DNA of 64,000 nucleotides from Lithospermum erythrorhizon (taxonomy: Eukaryota; Streptophyta; Magnoliopsida; Boraginales; Boraginaceae). The stretch covers positions 1 to 64,000 of the forward strand of contig JADFUC010000707.1 of assembly GCA_019722365.1 (NCBI GenBank), read 5' to 3'. Below are positions 38,322 to 50,073 of this stretch, piece after piece. A program made the translations under genes and the position numbers. The stretch's first letter is position 1, and each line of letters starts with the position of its first letter. The notes beneath the pieces are model-generated. The model was given only the letters and a program-made list of their open reading frames with translations. It was not told the origin of the DNA and ran no database searches.

Positions 38322-38568
38322 CTCCCTCCGTTTTTATTTATTTATCGTTCTAGTAATTTGTGCATAGGTTAAAGAAAATAAAAAGTAATAAAAAATATGT
38401 TGAAAACGTAAAATAACAATTATTTGAAACTATATTAATGGTTGGTTGATACTTTCATAAGAAATATTGGTAAAAAAGAGCATTGAAAGAAAAATACAAT
38501 TTTCTATATTAGAATGATAATTATTTTGAAATAAAAAATTTAGCCTAAAACGACAAATAAATAAAAAG
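38322..38568. mobile_element. Stowaway-like MITE in the O-fucosyltransferase gene promoter
   Basis: The left end CTCCCTCCGTTTTTATTTAT is matched by a right end whose reverse complement reads CTTTTTATTTATTTGTCG; the right end has lost the 'TCCCTCCG' part. TA dinucleotides flank both ends (38,320-38,321 and 38,569-38,570), as for Tc1/mariner-type MITEs. The element lies about 65 bp from the probable transcription start. Confidence 0.75.
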
Positions 38569-38594
38569 TATGAATGATTTTTCATATTATTGAA

Positions 38595-38672
38595 AAATAA
38601 TATAATACCTCATCACATTCACACAAAATAGTCTCTCTCTCTCTCTCTACTCAACCAGTTTCTCTCTCTCTG
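38595..38672 (+). promoter_or_regulatory. Probable core promoter and CT-rich start region of the O-fucosyltransferase gene
   Basis: A weak TATA-like 'aatataatac' at about 38,598 is followed by an 18-base (CT)n run starting at 38,632 and a second short run near 38,662. CT-rich patches near the transcription start are common in plant promoters. The exact start site cannot be read from sequence. Confidence 0.45.
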
Positions 38673-39366
38673 ACTCTCCGGCTACCGGAAGTCTGAGATT
38701 CCGGCAAATCAACCACTAGAACCAGAGAGGAGAGAAAAACAACAATACCCATTTTACCATTTTGTCTATAATCCATAAAAATTAAAGCTTTATCACAATT
38801 TATTGATTATTTTTGTACCATAAAATTGTTGGGTTTGTGAGCATTTTAGCAAACCTTCATAAAAAAGTTCAATTTACCATAAATTTATCTCTCTGTTCCC
38901 TAACGATGAAAGCTTTATCACCATTTTTTGTATAATAAAATTTCTGGGTTTGTGATTAATTTAGCAAATATTCTTATTTTTGTGTATTTTACCATTAAAT
39001 TATCTCTCTGATCCCTAAAGATCAAAGCTTTATCACATTTTTTGTGTGTAATGTACCATAATATTTCTGGGTTTGTGATTATTTAAACAAATATTCATTT
39101 TTTAGTTTAAAAAGTTCAATTTACTTATCAACCAATAAATTTAGTACTCCGTATTTGTTGTTTCATCTGGACATTTCCTTTATAGCATAATTTTCTTGAA
39201 TTTTGTGTTAAAATTTGTTCTTTATTTGATTTTGGATCATACATTGCTTCAAAATAGTATCATTTTCTTGAAAATTGCAGAAATTGTACAGACGATAGGA
39301 TTTTGAGATTTGGGTTTTGTAGTATTGTATATAAAGATTGATTTGAGTTGAATAAGATATAGAGAA
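38673..39366 (+). other. 5' leader region of the O-fucosyltransferase gene, likely with a leader intron
   Basis: About 700 bases separate the CT-rich start region from the ATG. A 'ttgcag' acceptor-like site at about 39,276-39,281 suggests that much of it is a leader intron. A three-copy tandem repeat occupies 38,784-39,135. Confidence 0.45.
38784..39135. repeat. Three-copy tandem repeat (115-125 bp) in the leader region
   Basis: Units start with 'aaagctttatcac' at 38,784, 38,909 and 39,024. Each continues with 'tttt(t)g..ta', '(t)tctgggtttgtga' and 'agcaaatatt' or variants. The first two units end in 'ttatctctctg(t/a)tccctaa'. The copies remain highly similar, so the duplication is fairly young. 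Confidence 0.85.
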
Positions 39367-42300
39367 ATGAGAAGAAAGTGGGGCTTAGATTTGACAGGTT
39401 TGAAAACGGTGGCGTTTGGAGGGGGAGGGGTAGGGGTAGGGGGGGAGAAGTTGAAAATGAGTAGTGTTTCCTCTAGAGCAAAGATGAAGCTTTGGATGAT
39501 AAGAGCAACATCATCAATTTTGTTGTGGACTTGTGTTGTTCAATTGATTACTTTAGGAGAAACTTGGGGTCCTAGAGTTCTTAATAATTGGCCTCCTTGT
39601 TTTCATCATGATTCAGCTGGTGCTCTGCAAGTTCAGTCTGATCAGAAGGTTCCTGTACCTGTTCTTCCTCCAAAAAGTATGAAATTGTGGTTTTAATCAG
39701 AATATGTTATTTAAGTTTTTTGGCATTTTTTTTCTAGATTGTGTTTTGTCCATTTGTACTGAATCTTGGATTTTATAGTACATTTAATATTGTTTTAACT
39801 GCGTACCGTGCCTTTAGAGAGGCTTCCGCTAGCGGGATAGGGGGGGTCAATAGTGTAACTTACGTGTGATACTTGGTGTGTTTTCAGCGTTGGCCACAGT
39901 GAAAGTGAGAAATTAATAATATGGGGAATTCCATAAAAGGGTGTTACTTGTATTGTTGAGAGGTGGAAATTGCTATGTGATCCTTAACAGTTATGAAGTA
40001 GGTTATTGATGGCTGTCTAGTAAATTAGTATCTTGATAGTATGAGATAAGTAGTTGGGTGGTTTCTCATCCTTTGTAGCTATGTTGAATAGCTTTTGGTT
40101 GACAACTTAGTCGTGGAGTTTATTTGTAACTTCTTGCAGCTGTGTCTACACTTCAGGCACAGTTCACTTTCCACAATTTTCCCCTCCTTTCTGGTGTCCT
40201 TGTTTGGGTGCGTGTGTGCGAAGTACTTTGGATATCATGAATTGTCGTAGTCTTCTCACAAGCCTCTGATTAACTAACCGAATCAGAAGAAATCTATCAA
40301 CGTGGTTAACCATTGCACATATGGAAAGTCTTCCTACATCATTTAATGGAATACATTGTCGATATCAACAAAAATAGCATTAAAACCTCTATTATATTCT
40401 GTTTCCGTCATCAGTATCTTTGAACTTCTAGCATTTATTTGGTTGTGCTTTTTCCGTTCAGGGGTTTATAAAAATAATGGATACCTGATGGTGTCGTGCA
40501 ATGGGGGGCTTAATCAGATGCGATCAGCAGTGAGTATTTTTTCACTGGATTAGCTTTAGATATTGAATCTACTTAATTTATTGGTCCTGTAAATGTTTGT
40601 ACTGATATAGCAGGACATCATACCACTTGGTTGATCCTCAATTAATTAACTGCCTTTCCTTTTAATTTAGATCTGTGACATGGTTGCAATTGCGAGATAC
40701 TTAAATGTGACACTTATAGTTCCGGAGCTTGATAAAACTTCTTTCTGGAGTGATCCTAGGTGAGTTTTGTGATGTTCTTAAATGATGAAGCTACTTTGTG
40801 CTTTGTTTAAATTCATAACTTATCTGTTTATTTTTCTGCTTGTTTTATTATATAATTAATTTGTTAAATCCATCGTAAATGATTCTACAGTGAATTCCAA
40901 GATATATTTGATGTTGATCATTTTATTACATCTTTGAGGGATGAAGTTCGGATTTTGAAAGAATTACCTCCTCGGCTCAAGACGAGGGTGGAACTTGGGC
41001 TGATTCATTCAATGCCACCAATAAGCTGGTCTGACATTTCATATTATCATAATCAGGTAGATACTTCATATCTTGTTTCTTTTTTAATCAATAATTTGAT
41101 ACGACTTATGAGAGTTGTAATGTTTTGTATGTGTTGATTATTTCCAGATTCTTCCTCTCATAAGGAAATACAAAGTTGTGCATTTGAATAGAACCGATTC
41201 TCGGCTTGCAAATAATGGCCAACCCTTGGAAATTCAGAAATTGCGTTGTCGAGTAAACTTCTTTGCTCTGAAATTCACCCCCCAGATAGAAGAGCTTGGC
41301 AGAAAGGTTATCAACCTTCTGCGAAAAAACGGTCCATTCATGGTTCTCCATCTCAGATATGAAATGGATATGTTAGCCTTTTCTGGCTGCACACAGGGCT
41401 TCAATAATGAGGAGGTGGAAGAGTTAACCAGAATGAGGTATGACAGTACGGGATGCATGCCTGTGATTACTATATTACTAGCAATACATGATATCAGCGT
41501 ATGTTGTCCGCTTTCTAACCTCCTCCTTCACCCCAGATATGCTTATCCCTGGTGGAAAGAGAAAGTCATAGACTCTGACTTGAAGAGGAAAGATGGGCTA
41601 TGTCCGTTGACACCTGAGGAAACTGCTCTTACCCTTAAAGCATTAGAAATCGATCAGAACATACAAGTATACATTGCTGCTGGAGATATCTATGGCGGGC
41701 ATAGAAGAATGGCTACTCTTGCCGCTGCTTATCCAAATTTGGTTAGTATGGAACTTTATTTTTTATTTTTTTAATGTTTGGGGCTAACTATGAGGACTCA
41801 ACAGTTGATTTAAATGTTTGATTTTTAACAGGTCAGGAAGGAAACTCTACTGGAGCACGCAGACCTTCAGTTCTTCCAGAACCACTCATCACAGATGGCA
41901 GCACTAGATTATCTTGTTTCATTAGAAAGTGATATCTTTGTGCCTACTTATGATGGAAATATGGCAAAAGTTGTTGAAGGGCATCGCAGGTACTGCTTTT
42001 AGAGGGATCTGTAGTTGTTACTCCCTCCATCCCTAAAGATTGCGCTATTAACATTCATTCTTTAGTACATTTTTTCTTGAGATGCTGAATTTTTATCAGA
42101 CATTACTGAGAAATTGATTTGGTACCTAATGCCTTTCCTTTCCATGCTAGTAGCAACTTAATAATCTAAAAAGCATTAAAGGTTGACAGCATATTAATGA
42201 TCCCATCATATAGGCCTTACTGAATTGATTTGCTTGTTTTCATGTCATTGTTCTCAGACAGCTTGGGTACAAGAAGACGATTATACTTGACAGGAAGCTT

Positions 42301-42504
42301 TTAGTTGAGTTGATAGACCAGTTCAACAGTGAATCGATGACTTGGGATGAGTTTTCTGCAGCAGTTAAGGAAGCTCATTCAGAGCGCATGGGGAATCCAA
42401 CTAAAAGGCTGATGATTCCAGACAGGCCTAAAGAAGAGGATTACTTTTATTCCAACCCATGGGAATGCTTCCAACAACCAAAAGAAGATGAGGCTGTTGA
42501 GTAG
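39367..42504 (+). CDS. O-fucosyltransferase family protein (plant GT106/DUF246 type), 510 aa
   Basis: Coding exons by GT-AG splicing: 39367..39676, 40462..40529, 40671..40759, 40891..41056, 41148..41437, 41537..41741, 41832..41989, 42258..42504. They join in frame to 1,533 nt including TAG. Residues 1-42 form a basic Gly-rich cytosolic tail. Residues 43-64 are hydrophobic, so the protein is probably a type II Golgi membrane protein with a lumenal catalytic domain. Conserved family stretches are [14 protein letters not shown] (111-124), [35 protein letters not shown] (278-292, with the HLR-E signature expected to bind the GDP-fucose donor), YAYPWW, and [20 protein letters not shown] (409-428). 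All key stretches are intact. The acceptor is unknown; relatives act in cell-wall, adhesion or protein O-fucosylation roles. Start choice: first ATG, in frame with the membrane segment. Confidence 0.95.
42021..42100. mobile_element. Partial Stowaway-like MITE end in intron 7
   Basis: CTCCCTCCATCCCTAAAG begins at 42,021 after a TA in intron 7 of the O-fucosyltransferase gene (41,990-42,257). No matching right end was found before the next exon, so it is a fragment. Its inner boundary is arbitrary. Confidence 0.5.
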
Positions 42505-43287
42505 TGTGTGATCCTGGATGGTAGCATTTGGTTAGAATAAAGTGCTCTTATGCTACAGCATACGCGTATAGAGACCTTTGTTCTCAGACACAGATACAAT
42601 GAGAACCTAGGATTTTGTTTCTCTGAGGGGGTTCTCCTTGAAGTCTATAGGGGGAGAGGTGCACTTCAACGACACCCCCGAGAACTCAGGAGATCATCCT
42701 GGAGTACAGTAATCTGTTTTATATTTCACTATATACAATGATCCATTTAATGTATATAAACCGCCCTGCCATTGCGGGGTTATATCGAACTCGAGTGCAG
42801 TGTATACAGGACGAAAGCAGATATAGATTTGTTTTACTAAAACAATTGTTTTTCCAAAGATGAAGCATAGATGGATAGTCATTTTGATTCTGTTTTATTC
42901 TCCTTTGGTTTCCTATTCTTGTTTTTCTGCTGACCCTTTCCTAGACCGAACATCTTTTCAAGGGTCCATGAACTTAAACAATCACTACAAATTAAAAATA
43001 AATAAATTGAGCAACCATTACTTTTTCCAAATTTATGTAAATTATCTTTATGGAATCCTCTTATAAATTTGAGGGCAAAGACTGTACTATTTGATCCTTC
43101 TTCCCTACGACATTTAAACGAGCCTCTTCAGTGTTGAGCCATGTTGATCTTGGTCCTCTTATAAGTTTATTCTCATTTTGTACCAAATGCTTTCAAGATT
43201 TAGTGCTGTGGAACATTCATCTGATGTTGGTATTAGTCAGATGATCTGAATAGGAAATATATAGTTGGCATGCATTATTTGACAAGA
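42505..43287 (+). other. 3' untranslated and downstream region of the O-fucosyltransferase gene
   Basis: An AATAAA poly(A)-signal candidate is at 42,536-42,541, with further AT-rich signals to about 42,800. Beyond that no gene is supported. Confidence 0.45.
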
Positions 43288-43371
43288 ATGAAATTAATAA
43301 TAGATTTCCTAACTAGTTGCCAATAGTTTATGAAATTAATAATAGATTTCCTAACTAGTTGCCAATAGTTT
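43288..43371. repeat. Perfect 42-bp tandem duplication
   Basis: Two adjacent, identical 42-base units, 43,288-43,329 and 43,330-43,371, starting 'atgaaattaataatag' and ending 'gccaatagttt'. Identity shows a recent event, such as replication slippage. Confidence 0.95.
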
Positions 43372-43950
43372 TAAGTGGCATTTACTATGGTGACCAGTGG
43401 AGAGAATGTCCACCCTTCATTCTTTTTGGTGCTTAGACTTCTTTCAAAGGCTGTCCTTTTTATTTAAAATCCCCCACCCACAACCTCCGCTCCCTTATGA
43501 TGGAAATCGAACTCATAATATATAAATTAAGTTACTGAAAAACCTTCAAACTACTACATCATCCGATGTTCTTTTGAAAATATGCATAAATGAAAGCTTT
43601 AGTTACGAAATTCCCTTAATCAATCTATGCTGGATTTTAACCCTATATATAGTGGAATCTAGGCTTTTTAATTTGATATGAATTTAATGTATTATTTAAG
43701 TAAAGATAGACGATAATACAACAAACTTTATACTAAATGATGTGTTATTCAAATGAAGATGCAATCGACTTCATACAAAAAAGACGAATATTTATTGAGG
43801 GTCATGTTTCTAAATTACTCAATCGAACTTTTTATATTACCGGCAGTAAAAAATCGTTGCTAACTTTAAATGATTAACTTGCTTAGGGTAACATAATTTT
43901 TAGTCATGTGATGTGGAGTTGAATATCAAAGTCATGCACAACTCTTAATA

Positions 43951-44191
43951 CTCATTCTGCCTCGATTGAATTGATAATTTTGATCAAAATTATTTTATTA
44001 AGATCAATAATTAGTTATACTATTTTTATGGAGAGAAAAAAATATTAATCAATAAAAATAAGAATATTAGAGACAAAATATAATTTATAACTCTAATACA
44101 AAAATGTTGGAATTGATAAAAGTAAGCGATGATTATAATAAATTAAATATTTTTACTAAATGATCAATTAAATAGACACGGAAAGAAGAAG
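43951..44191. mobile_element. Stowaway-like MITE (family B)
   Basis: Starts CTCATTCTGCCTCGATTGA after a TA and ends in a region whose reverse complement is TTTCCGTGTCTATTTAATTGA, giving imperfect terminal inverted repeats. Its interior matches the element at 56,150 ('atattaatcaataaaaataag.atatta', 'gacaaaat'). Confidence 0.65.
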
Positions 44192-44263
44192 TGTGTAACA
44201 ATTAGAATGATGAAAAAGGGGAAAAGGGTCACTGGTAAGTGGTAATCATGATATTAAATATTA

Positions 44264-44519
44264 CTCCTTTCGTTTTTTTATAGTTGTCATTTTAGTCAAA
44301 AAAATTATTTTTTTATAGTTGTCGTTTTAGCATAATAAATAATATTTTAACATTTTGATGTCTTTTTACTACTTTTCTTGAAATAAACAACCAACCAATG
44401 ACATTTGTTTCCAATTAAGTTATTAGATTCTACGTTTTGACACACTTTTTGACTATTTTTTTCCTTGTCGTAATGCAGAAGTCTTTAAAAGCGACAAGCC
44501 CAATAAAAAACGGAGGAAG
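44264..44519. mobile_element. Stowaway-like MITE (family A)
   Basis: Left end CTCCTTTCGTTTTTTTATAG and right end with reverse complement CTTCCTCCGTTTTTTATTGG, flanked by TA on both sides (44,262-44,263 and 44,520-44,521). An inner 'ttgtcgttttagcataataa' is shared with the element at 62,063, so they are one family. Confidence 0.8.
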
Positions 44520-44521
44520 TA

Positions 44522-46763
44522 TAGTACATCTTCTACCATGAGAATGTGACACTTCTTACCGTAATTATATAATTTGGAGTCCTATTTAGGAGCTTACAAA
44601 ATTTAGTAGCGTGATGATTCTGAAATTAATGCGATTATCTTTCGCGTTAATTCAGTAGAAACACGTAGCAAACTTCACATAAATCTTACTTGTTTTATAT
44701 GAAGCAGGTCAGATCCAAATATAATAATTATAGATTATCCGATGATGTCTGTTATATAAGCTATAATCTTTATAAAATTTGTGTAAGTATGTAAGTAGAG
44801 ACTCTACAATTTGTATACTCCTAGTTATTGATGAAATGGAAGGCGGCGCTTTTGTTTAGCTTTGAAGAAATAATACAGGTTTGTTTCATCATGAAAAGTT
44901 AATGTGCAGTGATTACATGAAATACTTGCTGAACCCATAAATGTCGATTCGATTAGTAAAGTTTAATTCGAAAAATTCCATTCGATGTGATTTGAACGGA
45001 ACACGAAATTGATTTATAAATATTTGATTCAACTCGAACTATATAAATTTGTAAGTTTTTGTTATTTTAACATGAAAATGTTGACTTTTTGGTTTGAACG
45101 TCCTTATCAAATCACAAACCTTCAAATCGTTCTAATCAAATCAAGCTTAAAATTTTATGAATGTCGCTATGTTCGAACCGAACCTAAAAAGTTACAAAAA
45201 TACACTCTCCCATGAGAGGGGTCAATGTACCATATGTTCAAGTGGAGATCCTCCCTGCTTTGAAAGATCCAAGAACCCTCTCTCAAATTCCACAATTTCG
45301 TTATTTGTGTAGATACTAGATAGTACGTATTAAATAATTGTTCCACTAATATACTACCCGTACATACATGGTTAATAATCAAGTTGATACATTAACGAAG
45401 ATTAAGCCTTGTTGAGTAAATGCCTTGATATGGGAGATTTATCCGAATGTACCTCGAGGCGGGTCCGTACCCGCCCCATCTGCGGCGCCAACATAGCCCG
45501 GGTAACCATGACACCGAGGCACGACCTGGATTGACAATAATTACTTGCTGGCATCGAGATGAACCATAGAATATCGCGTAAGCGCGTCATAAAGAACGAC
45601 TTAGATGTCGTGAGATGTCTTATAAATTAGTACATGGATAGAATTATGGAATAAGGATGAATAGGTAGTTAGGTGATTTTTTTTAGTTTAAACCCTCGCA
45701 CAGGACTTTTCATTATTAATTAAAAATAAAAATAAATGTTAATATATCGTTTCGGGGGAAAAATCTGATAAAGCAATAAAACGCTTAAATCGTATCTAAG
45801 AGTAAGGCGGGGCTCACTCGCCACTAACATAAGCCAAAAGCACAGTAAAAATAAAACATAATCCAAAAACAATAATACAAAGACGAAAACAATAACAAAA
45901 TAAATAACACCAGCGGGAGGGTGACCGATCTGCAAAAAATTTCAGCTTCGGACTCGAGTCGGCCAGGATGTATAGGTATACATAATTTAGAGTGCGAACA
46001 AAGCTCGAATACTATCAAAGCGCCTAAATGGGTTTCCAAATGTCTTAAGGTAGAGGCGGTCCTTGAGGAAGCGAGTTTGTATTACATCCGCCACCATATT
46101 TTGCTCCTACAGATATGCTTCAATTTTTGATCTTGAAACTACAAAAAAGATGATTAATAAGCGAGAGATAATGTTGTTCCCGGCGCCCGGTGGAGTCCAT
46201 TTGCTCCTAGGCCATCTTGACTAGCGTCACATAGAATCCGTCTCCACACCAAGTCAGGAAAAATCACAAATTGATATAATCTACACCATAAAATTTTTTA
46301 TTGGAAAGACAACCTTTAGTTCGGACTACTAAAGAGTTGGAAGTTTTGATGAATCAATAGGCAAATGCACACAGAAAATGGATTTAAAGGGAGAGTTTTC
46401 ATATCCTTAAGTTCCTTTGAATAGTACCATACTATCAAAACATTAACATAAAATAATTAACATGCTCTAATATTTTATAGATGCTTTTATCTAAGTAGGA
46501 TGGAAGCGGAATCGAATAACCTGCTTTATCCTTGTTATAATAAGACGGTTAATTTTTGAATTTATCTAAAAATGGAATACAAACCTTACAGTAGTACCAT
46601 GAAGATTTTCATTTGATGCATAATATGTTGATCGGCTACTCGGCCAGTATGATGTATCTATATATCTTATAAAAGTGTAGAATCGGCCCAATGTGTTTAA
46701 CACAATTTTTTGTTAAGACTATATTATCCTTTCCAAATAAAGTTATTTACAAGACATTTAATG
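44522..46763. other. Intergenic DNA with a GC-richer island, no supported gene
   Basis: Mostly AT-rich. A more mixed block at 45,400-46,300 includes a perfect hairpin (45,458-45,475) and may be a degraded transposon fragment. Open frames of about 70 codons on the minus strand (45,720-46,039) lack convincing motifs. Confidence 0.4.
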
Positions 46764-48540
46764 ATTATCAAACTTGATAATAATTAAATAATAATAGAGT
46801 TAAGAAAATTATTAAATATAAAAATAAGAAATTTACAACTTGATGTTACATGACTCTATTGGATAATGAATATAAATAATGGTATTTATGGTATTAGTTC
46901 ATTTTAATTATAACTCATAATTAAAATATTTGGAAGTTATATGATTCTCACTATTGCACCTTTTGAAATTTACACAAAGAATATTGCATAATTAAAATAA
47001 ATAATTATATTTATATTTTACTTCATAACTTCCGTATTAAAATATTTTTAAGTTACATGATTGTCATTATTCACCTAATTCATATTAACACAAAAAATAA
47101 CATATTATTTGTTATGTAAATATCCAACATTTTATCACGATAAATTATGTAATTTCAACGTCATAACTCAAATAGCGATATTACAATATCAATTTTATTC
47201 ATTTTCTTATATTGATTCATATACATATTTGTTAGCTATTTTGGAGTAAGGAGCCCAAACAAAGCTTCCAAGAACATTATAATTTAAACCTTTCAAATTA
47301 TATAACCAGTCTGTTTTCTATAACACTATTAGAACATAAAAATTGATGAAAGACGATGAGAGATGTCAAGAAATTTTTATATTTTCATTAAATATTTAGA
47401 TGCATAAACAAAAAATAGTCATTATGGTATGATGTTTACATTTAATCGCTTTTGTTTTACTAAGAGTTAACATTGATGTTGTTATAATTTTGATGATGGT
47501 GCTAAAAATCAAAAAGTTGAATATAAATAAATACGAAAAATACATTCTTTTGAATTGATTAAAATGAGATTATAATTTATGCATGTAAGTGATCAATTCA
47601 AATAACGGTTATCAAACTACAATAATAATTAGAATTAAAAATCATTAAACATAAAAACACATCTTGAAGAAGTCACAACTTGATGTTACATGACTCTATT
47701 AGATAATTAAAATAAATAATTATGTTTATGTTAATATTTCATTCTAATTATAGCTCATAATTAAAATATTTGAAAATTACATGACTCTCATTAGTCCACC
47801 TTTTGAGAGTTAGACAACCAATATTAAAAAATTAAAATCAATAATTATATTTATGTATTTACGTCATAATAACTCACATTAAAATATTTGGAAGTTACAG
47901 GATTCTCATTATTTCACCTTTTCATAGTTACACAAAAACAAAACATATTATTTGTTCTATATACTCATTATTTTATACTAGGTATTATATAATTTCAACA
48001 TCATACCTCAAATACCAGAGAAAGATTACAATATCAACTTTTATTCATTTTCTTACAATGATTTGTATACATGTTGCTAGCTATTTGGAGTAAGGAGCAC
48101 ACAAAGAAAGCTTCCAAAGATATTATAATGTAGCAATACATATACTCGACCATCGATAATTAGGTAATTTCTCAAATACCATTTCTATTCTTCAAACAAC
48201 TATTAAAGATCAAATTATATTATCATTCTATTTTCTACAATTTTATTAGAACATAGAAATCAATGAAAGACGACGAAAGACAACGAAAGATCAAGACATT
48301 TTTGGTTTGATGTTTACATTTAGATGAATAAACGAAAATATTTATTATGGTTTGATGTTTACATTTAATCGATTTAATTTATTTTACTAAGATTTAATAT
48401 TGATGTTGTAATACTTTTGATGATGGTAATAGATAAAAAAGTTGAATACAAATAAATATGTAAAATACACATCATTTTGAATTAACTAAAATAAGATTAT
48501 AATTTATGCATGTAAGTGATCAATTTAAATAATTAAATCT
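46764..48540. repeat. Old tandem duplication, 0.84-0.93 kb unit, with an inner repeat
   Basis: Copy 1 is about 46,764-47,607 and copy 2 about 47,608-48,540. 'acttgatgttacatgactct' is at 46,839 and 47,679, exactly 840 apart. 'agctatttt(-)ggagtaaggagc' and 'gcatgtaagtgatcaatt' (47,581 and 48,508) also pair, the last 927 apart because copy 2 has an extra stretch. Within each copy a unit with 'attaaaatatttggaagtta.atgattctcatta' occurs twice about 135 bases apart, giving four related sub-copies. The DNA is noncoding and strongly AT-rich. Confidence 0.8.
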
Positions 48541-50073
48541 AAGACTATATATCAACTTACACTAAACGATGAGAGAATTCGTAAAATTTATGTGATTTTT
48601 TATATACTCGAAATATTTTATAAAATGCAAAAATTAACTCGTTTCTAAGATTCTACATACTTGTTATAATATTTATAAATTCTTAATTGGATACACAATC
48701 ATATACAATGCGCTTAGAATGAAGTATAATATTATTTATTGAGTGTAATTTCATATACATATACTTATTTTGATGAATTTAACTATTAAAAAGGTAAAAT
48801 ATTACTTTTAGAAAAAAATATTTCTCTTTTAACTTCAAATATAAAGTACTATGACAACTTAAAACACATTTGATATATCTTCAATTAATTCATCTCATCA
48901 TAGTTATAAAACGTATAACCAAGTTGTATGTTATGAAACACTTGGAAGTTTGAAATATATCAATAGTCATCATATTGAAAAGATTAATGTCATATTTTAA
49001 CACAAATGTATACTCCATAATGATTGTTTTTACATTAAGTCATATTTTTATTTTTTGATAATGAAGTATAAGACTTCATCACCATATTATGGTCAAGACT
49101 ATTTTAAAATTAAATTATATAAGTTATTAGGAAGTGGATTTATTTGTGTCTCGGGAACCTCACATTATTAGTAATTAGCGGTTGTGTGAGACCTCCTAAA
49201 ACAATGTAAAAAAAGTTTGTAAAATTATTCTTTTCGACATGTAAATATAAGGAGGAAGAATTTAGAAAATAATATAAAAGGCGATACCCCATATTACAAA
49301 TATTAAAATATAATTCAAAAAAATAAATAGGAATCTTGTTTAAATTTTGAAGTAAATTATCTTACGATATGAAAATACATTCGTAATTTCTTATTCAGGT
49401 ACAATTTATGGAATTTAATATTTATACCCTCATCCCATGAATTGTCGAAACTTCGATTTTTGTTCATCTCTTCCTTTGACCATAGATCTTTTTGTTTGTA
49501 TTGTATAATACTTTATGAAAATTATATCAATGAAAATTATAATTAATTTCTTCAATTTGATATATTTTTATGAATATTATACAACACAAATAAATATATT
49601 TAATGTCGAAGTTGAGATGACAAAGAAACAAAAGATAGACGATACTTCATGAGATAAATATGTCAATATTTAATTTCAATAAAAAAAATATATGATTATA
49701 TTATTTAGTCAACCAATACATACATAAATTTATCATTATTTGAATTATTTTTATAATTTAATAAACTAAACCTCAAAAAATAAAGTTTTCTATTGTATTT
49801 TTTCCCTGAAAGTTGTCCACATTCTGGCGTAATATGTTACTAGTTAACATAAAAAACGTGTACTTTCAGTGGAACTATATCAATATTAGCATTAATTTGT
49901 CAGGGATAACTGTCTATGCATATTCCCAAAAAATTACAAAAAGTAAATACATGTACAACGTTCATGGTCTCAACTGGAATAATTTCTTTGTAACAAAAAA
50001 CAAAAGGTGAGCCCTCTTAAAAGAATGGATTAAACTAAATTACATAAAATAATGTATCCATGTTTTAATCATA
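48541..50073. other. AT-rich intergenic DNA and 3' flank of the BIM1-like gene
   Basis: No gene is supported. The 65-codon plus frame at 49,813-50,010 has no motif. The last part before 50,074 is the probable 3' untranslated region of the minus-strand gene. Confidence 0.45.

Noticed and set aside
41178..41774. Single long open frame of 198 codons read as one protein
   Set aside because: It is exon 5 plus intron 5 plus exon 6 read through; the intron 41,438-41,536 has GT-AG ends and removing it restores the conserved ELTRMRYAYPWW junction.
45824..46240. Possible LINE or RNase H fragment on the minus strand
   Set aside because: A few phrases (for example SKLCI, DASQDGLGA) faintly recall RNase H of non-LTR elements, but frames break and no catalytic pattern is visible.
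46657..49200. Helitron
   Set aside because: The start 'tctatatatcttataaaag' resembles some plant Helitron 5' ends, but no 3' hairpin followed by CTAG/CTRR was found.
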